NCBI GenBank assembly: GCA_020536535.1
Contig: JAHLWZ010000450.1
Coordinates: 11,426 to 62,455, forward strand
Direction: 5' to 3'
Source of the DNA: Pelomyxa schiedti
Taxonomy: Eukaryota > Evosea > Pelobiontida > Pelomyxidae
DNA: 51,030 bases
Below the pieces are notes generated by a model. That model was not told the origin of the DNA and ran no database searches. It saw only the letters and a list, made by a program, of their open reading frames with translations. The position numbers were made by a program, and so were the translations under genes. Shown here in pieces: positions 36,652 through 48,345 of the stretch. Position 1 is the first letter of the stretch, and every line of letters begins with the position of its first letter.

Positions 36652-37164
36652 TTAAAGCCGTCACTTTAACAAGTAAACTCCGTCATTGCCCGCAATGATA
36701 CATACCAACCCTACCTAGGTGAACAGAGCCCCCTGTTTCATACTTCCCAACAACAGCTGGAACTATGTAACAATATTTTTGTTGGTGGAGGGCGTAGCGG
36801 GATGTGGATAACACCCCATCCCAAAAACAATGTAAAACTTTTGTGTAAGCCACGTTTTTGCATTGCCAGCCAGAAAGAAGCCTTTTTGCTTATTTTTTTA
36901 CCCTGTCTTCCCAGTACCACATTCCTCTTCAATGAAGCCACTTCGCCCGTCTGGAGATTTTCGATGAAACGGTTTTTCCAAGCCGAGAATCCTCAGCTTT
37001 TTTCCAAAAGAAAGCCTTTTCCTTTCCCCCGGGCTGTACCTCCCGGGAACGAAATCTTATCTGTGGTTTGTCTAAAGAACCAAGTTTTTCGTGGCGTTGT
37101 CTTGGAGATAGTTGACATTTAAAAAAAAAAACAAACCACTATTGACAACCTGCAGCAGCAGTTT
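36652..37164 (+). other. Intergenic before cyclin gene
   Basis: No convincing exon. A frame open at 36802-37122 has no recognisable protein character. A-rich run at 37122-37131. Confidence 0.45.
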
Positions 37165-38497
37165 ATGCACAAGGCAGCTGCCTTTTTTTTACTGTCCAAG
37201 ATCCGCCCGTCACAAACACATAATGCCTCATCTTGCTCTGTGTCATCATCAGAAACACCAGAAACCACAACAAACCGCTGTTATGAAGGGGACTTGGAGG
37301 CCCTGAGCGCCGTTGCTGCCGAAGAAGCCATGTTGCAGCCTGTCGACATGACGTCGTCAGTGGGGATGTTGAGCTGCCGACCGCTGCCTGATTTGTTCGC
37401 CAGGTTGGGTCTTATATCTCTTTTTTTCTTATTGTCTCTTAATCATTGCGTAGTTTGGCTGCGGATATGTCACTGCCTCATTCTGTTGTCATCGTGGCTT
37501 GTATTTTGGCTCAGAGATGTTGTCAAAGGCTTCCGCTCACACTCGAAAACGTTCGAGAAATAGCTTTGGCATGTCTAGTCATCTCCTCTAAGTATGCTCA
37601 CTAGTTGTGGATGCCTATTTCTTTGCTTATCTAGTTTCCAGGATATTATTAGACGATTTCTTACATTCAGCCCCTTTTCCTGCTTATGCAATATTCGCTA
37701 GGGCTGCTGGAGTAAGCTCAAATAAACTAGCGTCCTCTGAAAAGTTCGTATTATCCTCTGGGCTCAGGTTCAACTTATGTGTGGACCAAACGGAATACCC
37801 TGCATTTGCCTCAATGCTGGGTACTATGTCCCAGAACATTCCAGCCTCAATCTTTGGTGCGCGTCCTATTTTCGGCCACTGCGTCGCTTCACCTGTACCG
37901 ACCAAAGAGTCACCAAAACAGAAGAGCGAAGTTTCACCCCCAATTTCTGCGCGAAGCACAACTGGGGGTGCAACGAGGATCGGGCCTCACCAAGTCACAT
38001 CTCCGCGCGTAGTACCAAAGCCAAAAAGTGAGTCACTCACCACATCAACTTCTGTGCTGTCTCCTGACTCTCTCCGGGCTCAAAAGCAAAATCTAAGCCT
38101 CAGTGATGTTACACCACTCCCCTTGCAGAAGATTGACTTCCGTCGCACTGCCAGCGACAATAACCTGTACTCTCGGGTAAATTTGAATTCGTGTGAACTG
38201 CCACAAGTGCACCACAGTCACCACGTAACCACCTCCCTCAGAGCCTCAGGCACCACTCAGCACAGACACACAACAAACACAGAGGCCAGCCCGCAACTTC
38301 ACTCACGCACCCCGCCCTCTGCAACAACCACAACCACAACCGCAACAGCAGCAACCACAACAACTTCTTCCTCCTCGCTGCCTCCACTTGCACCCAGCAA
38401 CAAACCCCACACAGTATCGCCAAACCAGCACAGGCACCAATCACCCAGCACCAATCACAGGCCCTTCTCGCCTCTCCCGCCCATATCACACACCTGA
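37165..38497 (+). CDS. Cyclin of the PHO80/cyclin-Y-like type
   Basis: Three exons (37165-37403, 37454-37591, 37642-38497) close to 410 residues. One cyclin box is visible: PHSVVIVACILAQRCC, then LENVREIALACLVISSKILL, DDFLHSAPFPAYAIFARAAG and the helix EKFVLSSGLRFNLCVDQTEY. Such single-box cyclins activate Pho85/CDK5/CDK14-type kinases in nutrient or polarity signalling. The last 220 residues are disordered, rich in Ser/Thr/Pro/His/Gln (TTTTATAATTTTSSSS), and probably phosphoregulated. The ATG at 37165 is the first in frame; a shorter start at MTSSVGML is possible. Confidence 0.83.
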
Positions 38498-38805
38498 ATC
38501 ATAGCAATCACCTGTCACAGCACTACCCCCTCAACACCCCAACCCACCCTTGTACTTGTACTTATGGCTTTTTGTTGTTTGTACTTCTAAAAATTGCTGA
38601 TAAGGCCAAGTGACGTCCCATCATCGATGATGATGAACACTCCCATCAAACATTCCGTTCCGAGTTCGGTTTTTTTTCCACTTGTGCTAGTGTTCCTTCG
38701 TGCAACTCCTGGCCACCCATTTATAAGTGCGGCTAGCGCCATCACAAAAACCAAACACAAAACAAACAGCCAGGGCGCCGAAGCGTTGCGACCAACAACA
38801 ACGCC
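38498..38805 (+). other. Intergenic between cyclin and RBR ligase genes
   Basis: CA-rich and AT-rich flank, with no exon or clear signal recognised. Confidence 0.45.
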
Positions 38806-41800
38806 ATGCAGGGTACAGGGAAAGGGACAGGCAAGGCCCGCAAGGCCGCTACTGCAGCAGCAGCGCCACCTCCACCACCACCAGCAGCCAACAACCCGCC
38901 GACGAGCGCAGCCAAGGGCAAGTCGGCGCCGTCGGGGGCGACCACGGCCACGGCCACTGGGGGAGGGAGCAAGAAGAAGAAGCCCGCGGCTACGACTTCG
39001 ACAGCGACTGCGACCGCGACCAAAGCGGTAGTGGCTACTGCTGCTGCCTTGTCTGAACCTACGCCCGCGGCCCCGGCCCCAGCCCCGGCTCCCACAACCC
39101 CTGTTGCTGTTGTTGGAGGCGCCTCCACGACGACGGCAACGGCAACGACCGACCCAGCACCCACAAGTGCCACCAACAAGAAGAAAAAGAACAAGAACAA
39201 AAAACCCAGCGGCGGTGATACTCAGGCCCAGGCGCAGGCTCAGGCTCAGCCTCCAGCTCTGAATCAACCACCCGAGCCCAGCACCAGCACCACCACCAGT
39301 GCTACTGTTATTGTTGCTGCTACTGTTGCTGTTAGTGATAAACAAGGGGCAACTAACGCTAAATCCAACGCCAATGGCAGCAGTGGCAAGGCGAAAAGTA
39401 AAAAGGGCGGTGCCACCTCTACCGCCGGTGCTTCTGGTTCTACTGCTGCTGCACAGCAGACACCAGCTACCTCGACTGGTGCTACTGCGGCACAGAAGAA
39501 ACAAACTGCTACTGATGCGCAGGGCACAAAGTCGGCGGATTCTACTGCTAAAGCGGCAAAGGCCTCTGCCGACTCTTCTGCAGTTCCTGTTTCTTCTGTC
39601 AGTGCTGCAACTTCCGCCAGCAGTGGTTCCGGCACTACTGCAACTAGTACTACTACTAGTACTGCTAGTTCTGAAGCCAAGCCTCGAGATAACTTGCAGG
39701 ACCAAGGAGTGAAAACAGCCTCTACTTCGGCAAGTGGCACGACACCTCCTGGAAGTCAAGTTAGTGCAACTGGGACCACTTCAAAGAAGAAGAAAAAAGG
39801 GAAGAAAGCCAAGCCAACTTCATTTGCTGCACATGAGGAGCTTGCATATATTGCTTCTTTTCTTTCTGGCGCCCAGCCGGCTTCTGCAGTCCAAACCACT
39901 TCCACAACCTCTACTGCAACCAGCACCGCTGTTCCTAGTTGCTATGTCAATTGTGGTATACCAGCTACCCTTTTCGTTGATGAGCATATCCTCATAACAG
40001 CTGCTAATACTGCTGAGGTACTTTTTTTTTCCCTCTGTCCTCCATACTTACATTTTGGTAGATCGAAGTGGTGGCAGATTTGAAATCTCCCATGACAGTT
40101 TCAGTGCCTGGAAAAGATGAGATTAACGTTACTGGTATGATTGTGTAGTTCGATTTTGTGCCCTAATTTCGCGTAGTTTCCCATCTACCTCCATTGACTT
40201 TGAGAGTGGAAGTATGTTGCCAAATAATTGTTTGCTTTGCGTAACCAAATTCAGCTTCCTACTACATATCCCTCAGACGATCCACCTTTGTTTTGTCTCA
40301 GGTATACCTTCTTTCTATCAAAATCGGGAGTCGTTTGACTGGTATTAGTTCTTGTTGGCTCACCCTGAGTCAACTTGCAACCTCCTGTCAGCATTTTGAT
40401 AGACTGTGGAGCGAGCACCAAAACGAATTTATAATATTAAGGCATGTATATCGGAGAGTCAATTACGTTGACTCACATATTTTTGTGTTTTGTAGGTGGA
40501 TGCAATGGCTGAAAACAGAACTCATTGCTTCTTTGGGAATCAAGAGTGTGAATTTGTCCACTGACGAAGTAGCGACTGAAATTGGTTTTTTCTTACTGCG
40601 TTGATCTTGTGTGTAACTCTTTTTAGAGGATGCTCGTGCAGTTGTAGAAACTGTGAATGATCAAGCGTTTGGGGTTGATGTTATGCCATATTTGATAGAA
40701 TACAACAAGTAACGAACTTCCCTCTTGCAACCCTTTCCGAATCTTAAAAAAAAAAACAAGGAAACAAGCAACAGTGGTTTTCCGGCGCAGTGCACATACT
40801 TGCTCTATATGCCTTACCGACTTCCCTGGGACTGAGTTTTCAGAACTGGGTGACTGTGGGCACATGTTTTGCAATGATTGCATGCGCACATTCTGGTATT
40901 ACAGTGACTCTGTATCTTTGGCTTTTCTAACTCCTTCATAGTGCAACCCATATCACCAGTGGTGAAATCGAGTTGTTACATTGCCCTCAGACAGGATGCA
41001 ACAAAGATATAGATCCGAATGTAATACGGAGCTTAGTATCTCCAGAACAATATGCGAGGTTCTTGAATGAAAGTTCAGTTGTCCATGTTTATTCTTTGCA
41101 GATACGAACACTTTTTGATTACCAAATCAATGGAGGGAAGACCCGATGTTACTTGGTGTCCTCGCTGTCAGCACACAGGTTGGTTTGTTGTTGAGTATAC
41201 AACCTTATCCAATGTGTTGTAGTTATTGGAGATCTTCACCTCCAGCTTGGGCCTTGCTTATACTGTCATTACAGTTTTTGTTTGAAATGCAGATCTGGAT
41301 GGTTCCTATCTTCCTCACTTCTTCCTTTCTCACAACAGTAAAGGCATGCCAAAACACCATGTGTAAGAGTGGAAGGTACAAATATTCACCCGTGCAGCTT
41401 TTTTTTGTTTGTAAAAACCGCTTACAGAACGCCTTGCAAAAATCATTGCACAGGAGCGCCTTGCTACTACAAAAGAGATGGCAGCCAAGTTAGCAAAGTA
41501 CCCAAGGGAAAAAAATGCATTTCCTCTCCACTTAAGGTAAATAGGAGACGAAAGGAAGTAGAACTTGAAATCAAAGACTTGGACTGGATCAAGGCCAATA
41601 CCAAAGTCTGTCCACACTGTCACATTGCCATTGAAAAGACCTCTGGCTGTATGGCTTGAGGTAAACAGCGTGGAGTTGCTCACGGTGTAAACTAGGTAAC
41701 CACATGTACTGCCAACATTGTGGAAAAGAGTTCTGCTACCACTGCTGCGCCAAGATTGTGGGCTATTCTCATTTCTCAGAAAGCAACTGTTTTCTATTCC

Positions 41801-42584
41801 ACTACCCTGAAACGGAAGTTGTATGTGTTCCCATAATTAGGGGTTACCCGTATTGATGGTGTTGTCTAAATTACATTGTAGCTTCGCCCCCGCTTTGCTC
41901 CACCACCAAGGCGTGAGAACCCAAAAATGCGAGAGAAGCTCCAGACACTCCCCAGCGGCCATCCCGACCTATACTCATGCCCAAGGTGCAAGTACCGCCA
42001 TGCCAAAGTAGAGCCCAACAACCAGGTTTCTTGCATGAACTGCAAGCTCATGTTCTGCTTCCTATGTCTGCAGGTCTGTTACTGTCAATCTCCACTCAAA
42101 ACAAAGACTAATCTAATGGCGAACTACCAAACAACAACCAATTGAATTTACAACAACAAACAACACACCAAGCACAAAAAACAAGCGCTGCTTATGATCA
42201 CACACATTCGCAAAAAAAAAAAAAGATTGGAAGTTTTATTGTATCATCACTTATGCGCCTGTCAATTCCTTCCGTTTTCTGCTGTTATATAAGAGTGTCA
42301 TTTCCCTATAACTTCCACAACGTTCTAATTGCGTTGGCTTTTGGTCTTGCCTTCACAGTCTCCTTACTGGAAGTTCCAATATGCTTCATCACCATGAAAA
42401 TGTACTTCGACCCCAATTCTCCCAGTTTTGATTTTTCTCATTTTAACCCAGATTATCTGGTTCCTTTGTGTATATTTCCTTTGCCCTGATTATCATTGGG
42501 GCACTTCCCTATCTCCTTCCTGCCTACTTGTTTATAAGCCTAGAGCTAAGGGCCCGTCAACTCCAACGTCCAATGCTACCCTAA
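38806..42584 (+). CDS. RNF14-like RWD-RBR E3 ubiquitin ligase, present 3' end derived from a transporter gene
   Basis: The first exon (38806-40017) encodes about 350 residues of Ala/Thr/Lys-rich disorder and then the start of an RWD domain (HLPPLTLRVELPTTYPSD, FDRLWSEHQNE). The RBR follows: RING1 (CSICLTDFPGTEFSELGDCG), IBR (CLYCHYSFCLKCRSGW) and RING2 (IEKTSGCNHMYCQHCGKEFC). In RING2 an intron at 41649-41695 restores the catalytic NHMYC cysteine. A fourth zinc module (YSCPRCKYRHAKVE...FCFLC) ends at 42073. In plant and protist relatives I recall a GCKQHT tail next. Here the next plus-strand exons (42226-42401, 42452-42584) instead encode two membrane helices (FGLAFTVSLLEVPICFI, FALIIIGALPYLLPAYLFIS) that match the end of SLC43 transporters. 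See the inversion entry. Confidence 0.8.
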
Positions 42585-43235
42585 AATAGCACCCAACACC
42601 ACACCCACTTGTGAAAAACCAAAAATTCAGAAAACAATAAATTTTTAAATTGAAAAATCAAAACAAAAGAGAGGAAGGCACAACTCTGTGTGCTCTGATA
42701 GATGAATTAGAAACTTTCTCATCTGTTGTTTTTCAACTGGGGCAATTAGAGCCAAGGGAAGCACCCTTTACAGCGTCAAAAGGGTGGAGTCTACATCACC
42801 AGCCCCAGCGAGCCAGTTGCCTCTTTTCCTTCTTGATGCAAACCTCGTCCTCAAGGTCGTCGGCGTCCTCGTCCCACTCCGCATCCACGTCCTCGATGTA
42901 CTGTGCGGATTCGAGCTTGGGCGGGGGCGCGACGGGGCCGCGCTGAGCTTCCTCGGCGATGTACTCCTCGTCGTCGGGCTTGAGGACGACCTTCTTGGCA
43001 GCCCCCCAGTGTTGCTGGGACGCCAGCCGGAAGACCGCGGGGGCCTTGGCCCTGGTCACGGGTGTCCCAAGGGGTGTGTGCTGCTTACAGCCCCCTTTGA
43101 TGTTGAAGTGATCCCGGGTAGCCGCAATTGGCTGTGAAAAAAGAATGTTAGCGGGGACGGGGGCGGGGGAGGGGTTTTTTTTTTTTTTTTTGAATTGATT
43201 AAAGAGATGGCGAAAAGGCAAATTTGGAAAGAAAC
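42074..43235. other. Candidate inverted segment swapping the 3' ends of two convergent genes
   Basis: Outer bounds of the segment. The left breakpoint lies in 42074-42225, the intron after the ligase zinc module. The right one lies in 43132-43235, the intron after transporter span 10. Inside, the plus strand carries transporter-like C-terminal exons and the minus strand carries a ligase-like tail (RDHFNIKGGCKQHTPLG). All four junctions are phase 0. A 13-base A run ends at 42224 and a 17-base T run at 43175-43191, forming inverted homopolymers. Breaking in these runs would restore a transporter intron of about 60 bases, the local norm. Confidence 0.75.
42636..42641 (+). terminator. AATAAA polyadenylation signal
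   Basis: AATAAA lies 52 bases after the plus-strand stop at 42582-42584. It sits within the candidate inverted segment and so would originally have served the transporter gene. Confidence 0.6.
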
Positions 43236-45281
43236 CTGCAAAGGAAGGTAGGAGACAAGAATGAAAATACACCAAATAGTGAAAAGACAAGTGGTAAAAA
43301 GGAAAAGCATCTGTAAGGTCATAAGCTGTACCAAGAACATAGAAAAAATAAATACAAACGAGGAGAGGAATGTGGTCAACAGTCCATCTTTATGTTGGGA
43401 CAATGAATTTTTTTTATAATTTCTGGGAATGGAAACCCATAAAATGGCAGTAAAATAATCCCACTTTGATTGAGGATTGTAAATAGCGTAAGCATTGAGT
43501 TATCTTGAGCACCCATATCTGGAAAGAAAAAAAAAACTTGAGTGTCCCACAAGCTATCCATTTCCTACCTAAAAGAATCAGAGGTGCCATCCCAGAAAAC
43601 ACCACAACGAGGAGGTATCCAACACTTATATAGATCAATCCAAGAACGTACCGAGGACTCCATGCAAGAGATAGGATGGTCCGGAACCTAGACTGCTACA
43701 CATATTTTAGAAGGTACAGCAACCCAAGTAATGCCGACCTGAGGGGGTATAGAGCTCAGTGAAGCAGAAGCGGAATCATTCATGGGACCTTCCAAGGGCA
43801 CGAACCCAAGGGTATTCTTGGCGCAAATTGATTTGATTTTATCCATCATTTGGCGAAATTCAAACCCAATAGTGGCGTAATCACCTGGCACGTGGCACTT
43901 TTTGGTTGATCAATATTCTTGTGTGTAATTTGGGTCTCCCATTCCCCAGAAGTAACAAAAGTCATACCGTACCGTTGATGGGAAAAACAATGTCACGCCA
44001 ATAGACCAGACAACAATTGACAGTATTGTGTAACTGCCAAACAATACATGGGTGCTCACACCAAGTTGAAAGTACAGTATCTGCATCAGGTCAAATCATA
44101 AAAACTAAGAGAAACATGTGCACCTGCATAATTAAAAAACCAAAACTTCTCCTGGTGAGTGTATCACTCTTCTGATAGATATGAAGAGGTACCTTCCCAT
44201 GGAAAAAGCTGAACAAATCAAACTTATTGCAATATTGGGCCGACAAAATATATTTCCCATGTGTAAGGAGGCCATGAAAAAGCCTGCCCCGCCTTCGACA
44301 CAATGAGAAGTGAAGTATGGTGGCCATTCCTTACATACCGAATGCAATGAAGAAGAAAGCTGCCCCATAAGCATTAAATACTTGGTAATCAGCAAAAGTC
44401 CATAATATGGCGCCCAGACTGTGAAACTGAGCATGATAAGAGAAGTTCAGCATGGAAACGTCGTTTACCAATCCACTTATAAGGCACACGAATTTTGGTC
44501 CACAGTTATCTACAGCCCATGCACAACTGAAAAATGACAGTGCAGTTCCTACGTGTAGTCCGTCACCAACGGTAACTTCAAATGAAACCAGTCAGCATAC
44601 CAAGAACTGCAAAAGCATAGAGGTAGCTCAGGTCAATTTCCTGCTGCACACATGTCCCATTCTCAAACACACACCCATCAGAAAAAACGCCACTATCTTT
44701 TTGGATAACGAAAAAAAAATGAGCAACTCTTTAAAAAACAAAGACGAGGATATACCTTTGAGAATCAGATACAACGAGGGCATGCCAAAAACATACCCGC
44801 TGAGCAACCCCACCGCCCCCACGTGGAAAAGTAGCGACACGGAATCACTTGTGGGAGGGCACCGGCAAACCCTGGCCCCGGACAACTTGGTCGCCGCCCT
44901 CCCTCCCCTGCCCCCTCCCCGTCCCATAATCCCGGCGCCGCCGCCGCCCCCTGCCCCTCCGCCACCGACGCCCTCCATCAAAGAGAACGCCGAGGGCAAC
45001 GACGGCGACGAGGACGAGGCCGAGGCGCCGAGCGAGACGGAGGAGCCGCCCGCGGCGGCGTCGGCGAGCGCCATCGCCACCCCCACGTCGGCGGCGGACT
45101 TCTGCGCGTGGGTCCTGGGGCCTCGGCGCCACTCGCGCTCTATTCGGCGCTTCTCGTCGCGGCGCTTGCTCTCGAGCCCTATGGCCTTGAGAGCGGCCAG
45201 GGTCTCCTGACGATCGCGTGCGTCGCCGACGTGCTCCACGCAGCACGCGTCGTTGAGCGCGTCCGCGGTTTCGGCTGACAT
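42796..45281 (-). CDS. SLC43/FMP42-like MFS transporter, present 3' end derived from an RBR ligase gene
   Basis: Read from the right. A disordered GC-rich N-terminus with a poly-Gly run leads to span 1 (SLLFHVGAVGLLSGYVFG, then MPSLYLILKG). The family-typical loop follows (SGVFSDGCVFENGTCVQQE), then spans 2-6 through many 40-60 base introns (GGAGFFMASLHMGNIFCRPN is the SLC43-like central motif). A cytosolic loop comes next (MMDKIKSICAKN), then spans 7-10 ending SYLPLQ at 43236. SLC43 proteins move neutral amino acids or related solutes. Spans 11-12 are absent on this strand; the next minus exon (43131-42796) encodes an acidic soluble tail starting PIAATRDHFNIKGG, which fits the ligase. Start 45281 is chosen; the frame is also open to an ATG at 45554. 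Several exon edges are approximate. Confidence 0.78.
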
Positions 45282-45671
45282 GAAAGTCGGTGCTGGCCTT
45301 GTTTTTTTTTCTGTTGGTGATTTGTAAAAACGCCAAACGAGATTTGAAAGGAAAACGGAAGAAGGTTGTTGGATTTGGGATACAGATTGCTGCCAGCTGT
45401 TGAAAAGATGCTCAACGAGGTGAATTCCTGCGACAGCGACCAGCCACTTCGGCATTGCCACCTCGCACTTCGAACTGGCAATCTCATCACCAGGGCTCAA
45501 CTTCTCACTCACTTTGACAATCACCAGCGATGACAGGTCGTTCTTCGCACTCACAAACCACTTGCCATTTGCTCTGGCTTACCCATGGCTGCGCGACCCT
45601 CAGTCATGCAGTGGCCAGTATCTGGGCTCCTGAGAGTGTACGAAAGTGGGAGCCGCTGTACAGCCTCCACG
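45282..45671 (-). other. Upstream region of transporter gene up to the LTR element
   Basis: Minus-strand frame continues open to an ATG at 45554 (AKNDLSSLVIVKVSEKL), so this may be extra N-terminal coding sequence or leader. From 45555 to the LTR no feature is seen. Confidence 0.4.
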
Positions 45672-45896
45672 TGTAAGACAAGCCCTTGTGGGTGTCCGAA
45701 GCGAAAGTCGGCAAGCGAACAAAAAGTGTTCTCTCTTATATTTCTATAACTATTCTAATCCTTTAGGATAGTTCTAAACAGTGACTGTGTGTGTGGTGAT
45801 GTCACTGGCGACTGCTGATTGAACTATAGCCGATCTGGTCCGGTTTGGGTGGGTGTGATTTAGGTCTGCTGGATGTGGGTTCTGAAACGGCCTACA
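45672..45896 (-). repeat. 3' LTR (left copy) of the chromovirus
   Basis: Begins TGTAAGAC and ends GCCTACA on the plus strand, giving TG...CA ends on either strand. It matches the copy at 48681-48904 with about eight substitutions and one single-base indel. Confidence 0.95.
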
Positions 45897-45911
45897 CGTT
45901 CCCTCCCTTTC
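45897..45911 (-). promoter_or_regulatory. Polypurine tract for plus-strand priming
   Basis: On the minus strand GAAAGGGAGGGAACG directly precedes the 3' LTR, which fixes the element's orientation. Confidence 0.8.
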
Positions 45912-45944
45912 AAACCCGGCGCGTGGGTGGGCTACGGCTATCCC

Positions 45945-48132
45945 TCATTGGCGTGAATGAGCCCTTTCCTGGCGGGCCCTGGCTTTGTACTCCTTGATGA
46001 GTGCCCCACACCCTGTACAATCCTCTTCGTACTGCCATGTGTTGTGCTCATCACCCAGGCCCTTCCACTGAACGAGGAACTGCCTGCCATGGCTCTTCCA
46101 CCTTTCTCCAACGATGGCCTCCATCTCCTTCTGCCCTGGGCTCGCGTGTGTATAGTGTCATCCCCCTGCGGTGGGGACCTTTTGGGGTCGAGGTCGTGCT
46201 GGGTGTCTGGTGGATCCTCCGTTTCGGCATCGTCTCCTCGTTCGTGCTGCGTTTGGTCGTCGGCTTGTGACCTCCAGTCGTCTCTCTGTTCGGGGGTCTC
46301 ATTGTGGCTTGTGTGCACCTCACCCCCCGCCCTTTCCGGCCCCTCCTCGGGTATTGCGTGGCACTTGCATAGATGCCCCAAGTTTACCAGTTTCGGGGAC
46401 TTCTGGCCGTCCATAGTCTCGAGCCTGGCAGCCCAATTCACGGGGAGACTTGTGATGCGGTACGGGCCCTTCCACTTGTTGGCCAGTTTGCCTAGCTCCC
46501 TGTCCTTGTGTCCGCCTGTCCGTAGGACATACACTAGATCCCCTACCCTGAACTTCCTTTCTGTGGCTGTTGTGGCTTTGGTGCGCTCGTCATCCCATGC
46601 CTGCCATATGAGCTCTGCTGTCCGTTGCGCCAGCCGCCACGCTTCCCGTACCTTCTTGGTCACCCTTTCGGCTTGCCCGCCAACCAAGACCTCCTCACCC
46701 GTCCCAGCCATCGCCCCTGGAGTCCGGGCATCCCTCCCATGCTCGAGGTAGAAAGGTGAAAATCCTGTTGCTCTGCTAGTTGCCGTGCGGTACGCAAATG
46801 TCATCATTGGCAGGAGCTCATCCCAATTGTCCTTATCCTTGCCAGCGTGTATACGCAGCATTTCCACCAGTATGTGGTTGTACCGCTCAGTTTTCCCATC
46901 GGCCTGAGGGTGATACGCCGTCGTCTTCCTCTGTTCGATGTGTAGTGCCGTGCATAGCCCTTCCATGATCCGGGTCACAAAGTGGGAGCCCGATCACTAA
47001 TGATCACACGTGGGACACCCCTTTGGCACACCCAATTCCTTAGCACTGCCCGTACTGCTGACTCGGCGTCCGGGTGTTTTGTGGCCTTCAATTCCACGTC
47101 TCCTGTCAAGTGGTCGATCATCACGAGGATATACGCATTCCCTCGTCTGGTGGATCTCAGTGGTCCGATGAAGTCCATACTCATGACCTCCCCAGGTTCA
47201 CCTGGCACCGCCATTGGGAAGCCCACAGCTGCCCCTTTCCGGGCCGGCACCTTGGCCACCTTGCACTCGTGACAGCTGTTGCAGTGGCGAGTAATGTCTG
47301 CCCCCATGTTTGGCCACCAGAAATGGCCTTTGATGCGGTCCAACGTATATGCTTCGGAAAGATGACCCGCGAAGATGCTGGCGTGGTTATCCTGCATTAC
47401 CTGTCCCCTCATGATCGTTGGAACAACCACCGAGCGGTAGATCAGTTTCCTCCGGTGGTTCGCCTCCTTGTGGTGCAGTATTCCTTCGCAGACCTCAAAG
47501 TCCGCCCTTTCCAGGTCTAAGTGGTGCAGGTCCTTTGGCAAGGGTGATCCCCCTAGCCATGCTGATAGCGCTTGGCAGTCGGTGTCTGTTGCTTGCGCCT
47601 CCTTCCACCCAACCAAGTTGTCCCCCAACGCCGCAACAACAAACACTCGTGGCATCCTGCTGATTGTGTCCACATCCCCCGACTGCTTTCCCGGCCTAAA
47701 TTCCACTACAGCCCCATAATCATCCAGCAGTATTTGCCAGTGGGCAACCCTGGCACACGGGTGTTCCTGGTTCTGCATCCAGGTTAGGGCTTTGTTGTCT
47801 GTCTTGACAACACATCCGACTCCGTGTATATAGCTGCGGAATTTCTTAAGTGCCCACACGACTGCCGCCGCCTCTAGCTCACACACGGTATCGTACTTCT
47901 TTTCGTGGGGCGTGGTGACCCTGCTTGCAAGCTCGATAATGCGTTCCGCTCCCTTCGCGTCCATTTGTACCAGCGCGGCCCCCATTCCCACCTTGCTAGC
48001 GTCCGTGTGAATTTCCAGCCTGAACTCTGAGCTGTAATCTGGGTACTCAAGCAGGAGTTTCTCGGCAATTAGGTGCTTAATGTGTGTGAACGCTTCCTCG
48101 CAGCGCTCATCCCACACCCATGGTGCCGCCAC
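45945..48132 (-). pseudogene. Chromovirus pol remnant: RNase H, integrase and chromodomain, broken by frameshifts
   Basis: From 48132 the frame starts in the RT-RNase H junction (WDERCEEAFTHIK) and runs through RNase H (EIHTDASKVGMGAALVQ) and the integrase H2C2 finger (GHLSEAYTLDRI...CHECKVAK). Catalytic positions are in SMDFIGP and ISDR. A one-base break near 46985 shifts to the frame that carries the third catalytic residue (GKTERYN) and the GPY/F module (NKWKGPYRI). After a hydrophilic linker, a second shift between about 46330 and 46124 leads to a chromodomain ending at 45945 (RQFLVQWKGLGDEHNTWQYE). Chromodomains target integration to marked chromatin in this retrotransposon group. With two frame breaks and no RT core, the copy is inactive. 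Confidence 0.9.
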
Positions 48133-48345
48133 CCTTTTATCGAGCTACGAAACAGTTGATTAGTCCGCTCAGTCGTCAGCCGCCTCATTGAACTGTTGCA
48201 TGAGTGACGAGTCGGCTGCGTCGCGCGTTGTAACCTCGACTGTACGGTCCCCTTCCTTGTGGGTGGTTGGTGTGGCCCCCAGAGGATGTCGCACCTCCTT
48301 GGAAACACTGCTTGTGCTGGGTGTTTTCTCTTGTGTGGCCTGCAC

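Noticed and set aside
36802-37122. 106-residue plus-strand frame between the HAT and cyclin genes
   Set aside because: No domain-like pattern, and it ends in an A run; treated as flank sequence.
38587-39759. 390-residue minus-strand frame opposite the RBR ligase N-terminus
   Set aside because: Ser/Arg/Cys-rich shadow of the Ala/Thr-rich low-complexity sense sequence; the sense frame runs on into the RWD domain.
45957-46751. Plus-strand frame with hydrophobic segments over the integrase region
   Set aside because: Shadow of the minus-strand integrase, which carries the recognisable catalytic and GPY/F motifs.
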